From positions 62,001 to 126,000 of the forward strand of contig JAYWHX010000016.1 of NCBI GenBank assembly GCA_043777375.1: a stretch of DNA of 64,000 nucleotides. The letters are read 5' to 3'. The notes under the pieces were generated by a model, which saw only the letters and a program-made list of their open reading frames with translations, had not been told where the DNA came from and did no database searches. The position numbers and the translations under genes are program-made. This document shows, piece by piece, positions 57,670 to 64,000 of the stretch (the first letter of the stretch is position 1; every line of letters starts with the position of its first letter). The stretch is from TH-plancto1 sp043777375. Its GTDB lineage: Bacteria; Planctomycetota; Planctomycetia; Planctomycetales; Planctomycetaceae.

Positions 57670-58290
57670 TCACAACGCGAAGACTGCATCCACCGCGACG
57701 ACCAACCCTGGGAAGGCGAGCGAGCTGATCGACTCGCCGGTTCCTCGTTTGACCACTGTGTCGATGGCCTCTTGGGACAGTGCCACGACCTCAATGGTCT
57801 TCGACTCCATGTCAACTACCCAGACTTCACGCACCTCAGCTGTCCGGTAGTCGGCGAGCTTCGCCGCCAGTACGCCGGGTCGGTCAGAGGGGGAGATGAT
57901 CTCGACGACCAGTTCCGGAGCCGGATCGAGAGGAGCCGGGTCGTGGGCGGGCGGATTGCAGTCCAGACGTTCGCGACTGATCAGGAGTACGTCCGGCTGT
58001 CGCACTTTGAGCGGTGCGGAGTTGATCAGGACATCGCAGGGGGCCATCAACGCTTGCCCGCGCTGGCTGGCAGCTGTGAATTCTCGCAATAGAACGTAGA
58101 GATTCCCCTGTGTCAGCTGATGCAACCGCGAGGGAGAGGTCATCGCTGGCGATCCATACTTTCTGTAGACCTTGTATCCATTCAGAATGTCGTAGCGCAA
58201 CTTCTCCACTGGCGAGGCGAGATACTCCTCGTAAGTCATCTGGCGAGTAACGCCCGGTATGTGAGCGGGCGGAAGAGTGGTTGTGGACAT
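57670..58290 (-). CDS. Uma2-family putative nuclease (DUF820)
   Basis: The 206-residue cytoplasmic protein has the restriction-endonuclease-like core of the Uma2 family: MTYEEYLASP at the start, VRQPDVLLISRERL, PELVVEIISPSDRPGVLAAKLADYRTAEVREVWVVD (the D, E and D/K positions of a PD-(D/E)xK fold). The family is abundant in planctomycetes and cyanobacteria; its biological role is unclear. The gene stands alone. Confidence 0.9.
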   Translation of the reverse strand: MSTTTLPPAHIPGVTRQMTYEEYLASPVEKLRYDILNGYKVYRKYGSPAMTSPSRLHQLTQGNLYVLLREFTAASQRGQALMAPCDVLINSAPLKVRQPDVLLISRERLDCNPPAHDPAPLDPAPELVVEIISPSDRPGVLAAKLADYRTAEVREVWVVDMESKTIEVVALSQEAIDTVVKRGTGESISSLAFPGLVVAVDAVFAL

Positions 58291-58309
58291 GCAAGTAGTC
58301 TACACCCTC

Positions 58310-58350
58310 GTCGCAGAATTCGTCGGAATTCTGACGAGAATTCGGCAGAA
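58310..58350. repeat. Palindromic repeat, second copy of the GTCGCAGAATTC family
   Basis: GTCGCAGAATTCGTCGGAATTCTG and ACGAGAATTCGGCAG form overlapping palindromes like the one at 32820-32857. It lies upstream of the Uma2 gene. Confidence 0.65.
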
Positions 58351-58393
58351 TTTCAGCCAGCAGAAGTCTGACGACTTCTGCTGGGGTGCGGCC

Positions 58394-59929
58394 TCAACAC
58401 GCCCAAAGTCCGGCGCGAGTCCAGACGAGTACCGTGATCACCACGCCCCACAGAATAGTGCCCAGCATGATCCGCCGAGAGGCTGATCGCGGGTCGTTGC
58501 TCAGTGACAGAATTTGAACGAGTCCGTTGGCGGCCAAGGCGAGCCAGGGTATTAGGAGCGGCATCAGGAAGCGGTCTCCCGCAGCGATCGGGACATACCA
58601 CGCCATCGTGACCCACATGATGCCGGTCCAGAAGATCAGCACCAGCACCGGAAGTCCGGGCATGTGACACAGCCCCAACAGACCCAGGGCGAAGAGTGGG
58701 AGACCGAACAGCAATCGCGCGTCGTCCCACGGTGCGGGGCCCAATGTTCGCAGGCCAATGAAGGCTTCCCACGCCAGACCTGTGGCCTCGCGCTGGATCA
58801 ACTCGGTCGCCGAGTGCGTGGCGAGATAAGCCGATCTCGCCTCCGGTAGCGTCATCCGATCCGCCATTGCGTTCGGCGACTCGTACGTGTCGACCCACAG
58901 CAAGTATGAATTGACGTTATAGGTCGGTGATCCAAACCGCATCTGATTGCGGACCAGCAGTGGAGACGCGGCGACGAGAAAGGCCAATATCAGAACGCAG
59001 GCCGACACGATCGTCGTCCGCCGGGTGCTGCCTGACCAGATCGCAATCACTCCGTAGGCCAGCACAGCTCCCACAAACAGCAGCAGCCCCGTCCCCTTCG
59101 TCAGGTAAGCCAAGCCGAGCAAGACTCCCAGCCACGCGGAACGCTGGGGAGTGAGAGTTGAGAATTGAGGAGAAGATGTCGAAGGAGCGAGAGCCGGGGT
59201 CAGCAGTGCCAGCCACGCCAGTCCGGCGATCCCCGTCAACAGTGATTCACACACCAGCCGGGGCACGTGATACAGCCAGGCTCCGTTGGTTCCGATGAGG
59301 ACCGCAAACACCCCAGCTGAGAGTGGCCCCATCCGTCGCCAGAGGATCGCGGTCGCCAGCCCCAGCATCAGTGTTGCGAGCAGGCACGAGAGACCCCGTC
59401 CAAACTCGACGGTCGGCTGAAGTGACTGCATCGCGATCAGGAGGGGGTGTCGGTTGGACTCCTCGAACCGACCACTCCACAAATCACTCCACAGCTCAGA
59501 CAATCCACCTTGATCGTGGATCTCTAGAGCTGTGATGAGAAACGCTCCCTGATCGTCGTCGAACGGAGTGTCTTGATGCTGATAGACCCAGAGGGTGTTG
59601 GCTGCGAACAGCAGACATCCCCACCAGACCAAGCCGCCGCCGACTCGCCGATCATTCGGTCCGGGAGTGACCTGGCCCGTACGATGCAGGAAGTCGACTA
59701 GTCGTGCCGCTGTCGCATGGATCGCAGAGTCGCGGGCTCCGCAGGCCACACCAAAGGCGACAACTCCAGCGAGGACCCCACAAGCCGACACGCCCCAGAG
59801 GAGCGGGGAATGGCTGGCAATAGTCAAACCCTGGCGAATCGTGACAGCTGCGCAGAGCCACGCCAATGTTCCCGATATCGTGAGGATCACGCGAACGAGA
59901 CGCGAAGAAAATGTCGGAAAGCGGTCCAT
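58394..59929 (-). CDS. Integral membrane glycosyltransferase (GT-C, ArnT/PMT-like)
   Basis: The 511-residue protein has about 11 membrane segments. The first long outer loop carries an acidic motif (TPFDDDQGAFL near residue 122) in the place of the catalytic Asp of GT-C enzymes that use lipid-linked sugars. A further outer loop after residue 340 has LLWVDTYESPNAMADRM. It probably moves a sugar from a polyprenyl phosphate donor to an outer-face acceptor (lipid, protein or polysaccharide). Donor and acceptor are unknown. The gene stands alone. Confidence 0.82.
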   Translation of the reverse strand: MDRFPTFSSRLVRVILTISGTLAWLCAAVTIRQGLTIASHSPLLWGVSACGVLAGVVAFGVACGARDSAIHATAARLVDFLHRTGQVTPGPNDRRVGGGLVWWGCLLFAANTLWVYQHQDTPFDDDQGAFLITALEIHDQGGLSELWSDLWSGRFEESNRHPLLIAMQSLQPTVEFGRGLSCLLATLMLGLATAILWRRMGPLSAGVFAVLIGTNGAWLYHVPRLVCESLLTGIAGLAWLALLTPALAPSTSSPQFSTLTPQRSAWLGVLLGLAYLTKGTGLLLFVGAVLAYGVIAIWSGSTRRTTIVSACVLILAFLVAASPLLVRNQMRFGSPTYNVNSYLLWVDTYESPNAMADRMTLPEARSAYLATHSATELIQREATGLAWEAFIGLRTLGPAPWDDARLLFGLPLFALGLLGLCHMPGLPVLVLIFWTGIMWVTMAWYVPIAAGDRFLMPLLIPWLALAANGLVQILSLSNDPRSASRRIMLGTILWGVVITVLVWTRAGLWAC

Positions 59930-59940
59930 GAAACGGGCCG

Positions 59941-60000
59941 TGGGAGAGGCTTTTTGCCTGTCATCGATTGTGGTGATGACAGGCAGGAAGCCTATCCCAC
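59941..60000. repeat. Palindromic repeat, family A, third (diverged) copy
   Basis: TGGGAGAGGCTTTTTGCCTGTC and GACAGGCAGGAAGCCTATCCCA pair with a few mismatches. Same family as the elements at 1253-1317 and 55907-55972. Confidence 0.8.
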
Positions 60001-60080
60001 AGACAGAGTCGTCCTTGGGCGGAGCGTCAGACAGGCACCCCGAGAGGACGGGCTAATGCGCCCGCCCCACACGCTTGCGG

Positions 60081-61655
60081 CTAGCCGACCACTTGCTCAT
60101 CGGTCTCGGGCACGGCGTCGCTGTTGGGATCGAACCACTCGTCCTTGAAGACGATGCGTTTCTTCTTTTCCATGGCCAAATTGGCGGTCAGGGCCATGAT
60201 GGCGTCGGCCATCGCCACGGTGCCGGGGCAACGCAGCCCGCCTTCGCTGGCCGGGAGCATTTGTCCGTCCTTGTAGTAGGTCGGACCGTAATTGCGGATC
60301 GCGTAGGCGAAGTGCTCCATCTCCTCGGTGTATCCGCGGCTGATGTTCGTGGCCCAGTCGCTACCGCCACCGGACGCCTTCGCGGGACCGGAGTTCGTTT
60401 CATAAGCACTCAGGACTGGACCACCCGAGACCGCGCTGTTGACGACCCACAGACGTTGATCCGGCCCGCCGCCATCGCTGCCCTTGCCCTCTTCCTTATA
60501 GAGCATGGCTTCCTTCTCGGTCTTGACGATCATCGTGCCCCGGCTGCCGAACACTGTCTCCCCGTAGGGTTCGAACTTGTTGGTACTGATCGACGAGTAC
60601 GTGACGATCGCCAAGTCTTCCGGGGCCTCCTTGTAATTCCGACCGGGGAACTCGTAGGTCACATAGACGTGGTCGTTGATCTGGCGGTCATCTTTCTGCT
60701 TGTCGAGTGAGCCGACTCCTGGCACCCCATAGAAGTTCTTACCCCCGAAGCCCTGCACGGCGAGCGGGTGAACTTTACCCAGGAAGATGCTGCATGCATC
60801 CATTTGGTGGCTGCCCAGTTCCGCCATCAAGCCACCGCCAGTCTTGTTGTACAACTTCCAGTCGATTAGCTGTTCGGGCGAGATGTAGCCGAACTCTTTC
60901 AAGTCGACTTTCGCGAGCCCTTCAATGTCGGCCTTGGACTTGGCTTCGCTCGACTTCCGCCACTGGTCGGAGTTGGGGAAGCTGTTGTTGCGGTGCCATT
61001 GGGCGCGGATGTGTTTGATGTCTCCCAGCAATCCAGAGCGGACCAAGTTCGCCGCGTTGTCATAGAGGACGCTGTAGTGCCGTTGGTGTCCGACGGTCAG
61101 GACCAGGTTCTTATCGCGGGCCAGCCGGATTAGTTCCTTGCACTCGGTAATCGTGCGGGCCATCAGCTTTTCGCTGAGGACGTGCAAACCCGCTTCCAAG
61201 CACGCTTTGGCCACTGGGGCATGCTGGCTCAACGGGACAGCAATGATGACAGCTTCCAGTCCGAGTTCATCCTTAGCCGCAAGCAGAGCCTTGTGGGAAT
61301 CGTACAGTTTGACTTTCCCGGCTCCGGCAGCTCCCAGCTTTCGGACCAACCCGATCCGGTCGTCGTTGCCATCGCCTTCGAGAGCTCGCAGGCGATTCGA
61401 CGGTCGCAGGTCGGCGACAGCGACGACCTCCATGTAGGACATCGGATGTTGGGAGATCAGGATGTTCCCCTCGTCTCCCGTTCCGATGAAGGCCACCTTA
61501 ATTGGGGCCCCCTTCAGCTCTTGATAGCCGAAGTACATCGCCCCTAGGCCGGTGGCACCAGCTGCGGCCCCTTTCAACAGGTCGCGGCGGGTCACCCCGA
61601 CGGCCTCGGAAAAACTCTGCTTGCCCAATTTCTGTTGTTCGGGGGTCAGGTTCAT
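60081..61655 (-). CDS. TAT-exported Gfo/Idh/MocA-family oxidoreductase
   Basis: The 524-residue protein has a twin-arginine signal (VTRRDLLKGAAAGATGLGAM), so it is exported folded with its cofactor. The NAD(P)-binding start is KVAFIGTGDEGNILI, followed by EKLMARTITECKELIRLA, a variant of the EKP motif in which Pro is replaced by Leu-Met. The C-terminal sheet domain has the GGGLMAELGSHQMDA motif. Similar exported oxidoreductases are abundant in planctomycetes and probably act on sugars or their derivatives. Substrate unknown. Confidence 0.9.
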   Translation of the reverse strand: MNLTPEQQKLGKQSFSEAVGVTRRDLLKGAAAGATGLGAMYFGYQELKGAPIKVAFIGTGDEGNILISQHPMSYMEVVAVADLRPSNRLRALEGDGNDDRIGLVRKLGAAGAGKVKLYDSHKALLAAKDELGLEAVIIAVPLSQHAPVAKACLEAGLHVLSEKLMARTITECKELIRLARDKNLVLTVGHQRHYSVLYDNAANLVRSGLLGDIKHIRAQWHRNNSFPNSDQWRKSSEAKSKADIEGLAKVDLKEFGYISPEQLIDWKLYNKTGGGLMAELGSHQMDACSIFLGKVHPLAVQGFGGKNFYGVPGVGSLDKQKDDRQINDHVYVTYEFPGRNYKEAPEDLAIVTYSSISTNKFEPYGETVFGSRGTMIVKTEKEAMLYKEEGKGSDGGGPDQRLWVVNSAVSGGPVLSAYETNSGPAKASGGGSDWATNISRGYTEEMEHFAYAIRNYGPTYYKDGQMLPASEGGLRCPGTVAMADAIMALTANLAMEKKKRIVFKDEWFDPNSDAVPETDEQVVG

Positions 61656-62464
61656 GGCGATCTTTCCGGAAACTCAAAAGACACGGACCGTGCATCCAAT
61701 GAGGGGAGACGGTGACGGCTCACAATGTTCAAGCCTGTGGATTGTAGATGGTCCTTCTCATTTTGCAGCCACAAGGTGATCGCTTTCAAGGCTCGTGGCA
61801 CTCTCCCGACAAAGTTCCCTCCGAATCCCAAAAATGCGGAGAACGCGACCGACCCGAAAAGCCAGCACAACCTCACGGGTGTACGGTCCCAGCTCTGAGG
61901 AATTTGCGCATCGGCTCGAAGGACTCCGGCGAGAGATGCCGATGGAATCAAAATGAGCCTCTTGTTGCATCAGCAGTTGCTGATTCGACAGGGAGGCGTG
62001 GGCGAATAACTGGCGATCTTGGGAAGATTGAAACGGAAGTAGGGTTCCGGCCCTCTTCGTTCCTCGATCTGGTTCGCCGAGCGGATTTCCTGATTGAGTG
62101 CGGTTGCGGTTCCAAGTACCATGACCGGTTCCAGTTGCGAAGGGGATTCACCCAGTCACAGCTGGCATGAGGAAGGACTCCTCGCCCGTGTGTCACTGGA
62201 GATTGAACTCCAGTCGAGTCGCCCCGAGCGACTTGTAAGTGAGTGTCATCACGAACTGAGCTGCAGGTACGACTGGAAGTCCAAGTCTCAATCAAGGGTA
62301 TGACGCCCTGTTCCCCACCACGATGGTTCATGCGGTGTCCGATCCTTGAGGATTGCGGCACCGAAATTCCGGCGAAGCGGTGTGTGACCGTGCCGCTGAT
62401 CCTGCAGGACGATTCGCGCGTGTTCCGTCGCGGACGACCAAGGTTCAACGAGGGAGAGTGTTCG
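61656..62464. other. Gene-free divergent stretch
   Basis: About 810 bases between the divergent oxidoreductase and SDR genes. Open frames here (for example 61748-62170) look like non-coding chance frames with skewed composition. No repeat or RNA was recognised. It is unusually long for a simple promoter region. Confidence 0.5.
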
Positions 62465-63613
62465 ATGGGGTATCTGCTGCTGACTGGCGCGACCGGTTTA
62501 CTCGGGCGTTATCTGATGCGGGATCTGATGGAAAAGGGCGTCAAGCTTGCCGTCCTCGTCCGTCCCAGCCGTCGTAAATCTCCTGAACTCCGCATCGAAG
62601 CCGCCATGCGCAGCTGGGAAGAGCGGCTGGGTCGCAAGCTGCCGCGCCCGGTTGTGCTAGCAGGCGACATCTCGTTGCCAGACTTTGGGCTGAACCCCGC
62701 TCAGATTAAGTGGGCGGCCCAGAACTGCACGGGGATGCTGCACAACGCAGCCAGCCTGTCGTTCGTGACGACCGGTCGTGATGCCGAGCCGTGGAAGTCG
62801 AACGTGGGCGGCACCCAAAACGCCATCGAGTTCTGCCGCCAAGCTGGCATTCGCAAGTTCTTCCATGTGTCGACAGCCTACGTCGCCGGAAAGCGTCTGG
62901 GACGGGCCTATGAGAACGAACTGAACGTCGGGCAGGAATTCGGCAACTGCTACGAAGAGAGCAAAGTCGAAGCTGAGCAATTGGTCCACGACGCCAAGGA
63001 TTTTGACTCGGTGACGTTCTTCCGTCCGGGGATCATCATCGGGGATAGCGTCACTGGCATGACGACGACCTTTCATAATTTCTACGTGGCAGTGAACCTG
63101 GCCAAGTCGTTATCGGATCACAAGACCGTGAAGGACGAAACCGGGTTGGCCGTGGCCAATCAAGTCCATTTCAACATGAACGGCAACGAGCGGAAGCACC
63201 TGGTTCCCGTCGACTGGGTCTCGGCTGTGATGTCTCACATCGTGCATGAGAAGCAACATCACGGGAAGACTTACCACCTGACTCCGCGTGTCCCGATCAC
63301 GATGCGGTTGATCCGTGACGTACTGGAAGCCGAGGTCGGGTTCTACGGTGTCGAGTTCTACGGCGCGGGTGATCGTCGAACCGACTCTTCCGAAAACGAA
63401 GACATGTTCTTTCAGCACATGGAAGTCTACAACTCCTACTGGCGCGAAGATCCCCAGTTCGACACGACTAACACCCAGCTGGCCGCCCCTCACTTACCTT
63501 GCCCGATGGTCGATCGCACGATGCTGCGGCATCTGACTCGCGTGGCCATCGAGAACCGCTTCAGCTGGAAAGATCCCGTCGTCGATTCGATGCCGACGGC
63601 GGCGAGTGTGTGA
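62465..63613 (+). CDS. NAD-binding SDR-like reductase (fatty-acyl reductase/thioester reductase type)
   Basis: The 382-residue protein starts at the ATG at 62465 (GGGAGAG upstream). Its GATGLLGRYLMRDLM nucleotide-binding loop, the VSTAYVAGKRLGRAYENE segment with Tyr in the catalytic position (also CYEESKVEAEQL, Y-x-x-S-K) and RPGIIIGDSVTG fit the extended SDRs of the NAD-binding-4 (male-sterility) group. These reduce fatty-acyl or peptidyl thioesters or modify sterol-like lipids. No carrier protein or synthase is next to it, so the substrate is unknown. A terminator follows. Confidence 0.85.
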   Translation: MGYLLLTGATGLLGRYLMRDLMEKGVKLAVLVRPSRRKSPELRIEAAMRSWEERLGRKLPRPVVLAGDISLPDFGLNPAQIKWAAQNCTGMLHNAASLSFVTTGRDAEPWKSNVGGTQNAIEFCRQAGIRKFFHVSTAYVAGKRLGRAYENELNVGQEFGNCYEESKVEAEQLVHDAKDFDSVTFFRPGIIIGDSVTGMTTTFHNFYVAVNLAKSLSDHKTVKDETGLAVANQVHFNMNGNERKHLVPVDWVSAVMSHIVHEKQHHGKTYHLTPRVPITMRLIRDVLEAEVGFYGVEFYGAGDRRTDSSENEDMFFQHMEVYNSYWREDPQFDTTNTQLAAPHLPCPMVDRTMLRHLTRVAIENRFSWKDPVVDSMPTAASV

Positions 63614-63642
63614 TAGACTCCCGTACATGTGACTTGCCACGA

Positions 63643-63672
63643 GCCCAGCGGTGACCACCGCTGGGCTTTTTT
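63643..63672 (+). terminator. Rho-independent terminator after the SDR gene
   Basis: A perfect ten-pair stem GCCCAGCGGT (63643-63652) with 63657-63666, a GACC loop and six T. Confidence 0.93.
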
Positions 63673-63698
63673 CATGGACCGACGCCCCGGAGTGTGCG

Positions 63699-64000
63699 AT
63701 GGCCGACAAGCCGAATGTCATCGGACGCGGTTCCGGGCTGCGGCCACCGAATCGGTTCGACAAGATTCATACGGAGTTGGATCTGGAGCAGGTCGAGCAT
63801 GACGAGGAGTACCTCGCCACCCTGGCGAAAGTCCCCACGAGCTACCTGCCCGATGACTCGCGCTCGATCATCTCCGAAAACGACAGTCCCGACCTGTTCT
63901 TCCGCTACAGCCTGAACCCCTATCGCGGTTGCCTGCACGGGTGCAGCTACTGCTACGCTCGACCCACACACGAGTATCTGGGCCTCAACGCCGGGATCGA
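63699..64000 (+). CDS. Radical SAM protein, partial (PA0069/Rv2578c-like)
   Basis: The 5' end of a gene cut by the window edge (100 codons seen). The protein starts MADKPNVIGRGSGLRPPNRF and reaches the iron-sulfur motif NPYRGCLHGCSYCYARPTHEYLGLNAGI, with C-x3-C-x2-C. This matches the PA0069/Rv2578c branch of radical SAM proteins, distantly related to spore photoproduct lyase. Function of that branch is not established. The strong terminator just upstream separates it from the SDR gene. Confidence 0.88.
   Translation, partial: MADKPNVIGRGSGLRPPNRFDKIHTELDLEQVEHDEEYLATLAKVPTSYLPDDSRSIISENDSPDLFFRYSLNPYRGCLHGCSYCYARPTHEYLGLNAGI

Noticed and set aside
61748..62170. A 140-codon plus-strand frame in the divergent gap
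   Set aside because: Composition is unlike the coding genes around it, no start signal, no motif.
62243..62464. N-terminal extension of the SDR gene by 74 codons
   Set aside because: The extension lacks any family similarity, and the ATG at 62465 has a good ribosome binding site and places the GATGLLG motif at the normal position.

Overview
The window is a stretch of chromosome that looks like Planctomycetota (order Planctomycetales). Three things point there. EF-Tu carries a divergent switch I segment that I associate from memory with this phylum. A gene for methenyl-tetrahydromethanopterin cyclohydrolase (mch) is present. There are also several families typical of planctomycete genomes: DUF6754, Uma2 nucleases, TAT-exported Gfo/Idh/MocA oxidoreductases, VTDAGL-type leucine-rich repeats, and a DUF116-prenyltransferase fusion. 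Gaps between genes are littered with palindromic repeats of several families. No rRNA, CRISPR array, transposase or integrase was seen.

Layout. 0.2-3.2 kb: oligopeptide-type ABC transporter permease and solute-binding protein. 3.4-18.2 kb: a conserved translation and transcription block on the plus strand, with two tandem promoters, tRNA-Thr(UGU)-Tyr(GUA)-Gly(UCC)-Thr(GGU)-tuf (the same order as in E. coli tufB), then rpmG, tRNA-Trp, secE, nusG, rplK, rplA, rplJ, rplL, rpoB and rpoC, closed by a strong terminator. The usual rpsL-rpsG-fusA continuation is absent. 18.9-32.8 kb: a trypsin-fold secreted protein, mch, a frameshifted N,N-dimethylformamidase-like gene, an amidohydrolase with argG, a GAF-like/GGDEF protein, a phosphodiesterase overlapping a YHS-tail protein, and an operon of a pteridine-reductase-like SDR, queD and queC (deazapurine biosynthesis). 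32.9-46 kb: a secreted CehA/McbA-like protein, the DUF116-polyprenyl synthase fusion, an HD-domain phosphohydrolase, an FHA membrane protein, a second YHS-tail lipoprotein, a coiled-coil/EF-hand membrane protein and an LRR protein. 46-56 kb: a GyrB-type topoisomerase subunit, a translationally coupled pair (DUF3800 plus a small BECR-like putative nuclease), glnS divergent from serS, and a DUF6754 membrane protein. 56-64 kb: an apparent integron gene cassette with its own attC-like site, lying between two pieces of what may be one broken alpha/beta-hydrolase gene; then a Uma2 protein, a GT-C glycosyltransferase, a TAT-exported oxidoreductase, a fatty-acyl-reductase-like SDR, and the start of a radical-SAM gene cut by the window edge.

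How the parts work together. The first 18 kb is a housekeeping supply line for protein synthesis and RNA polymerase. It has internal punctuation (a hairpin after tuf, an attenuator-like hairpin between rplL and rpoB, and a hairpin between rpoB and rpoC) that could set the ratio of ribosomal protein, EF-Tu and polymerase. The rest is metabolic, envelope and tRNA-charging genes in short operons. The two most interesting accessory items are the solitary integron cassette at 56.35-57.27 kb and the DUF3800/BECR-like pair at 48.9-50.1 kb.
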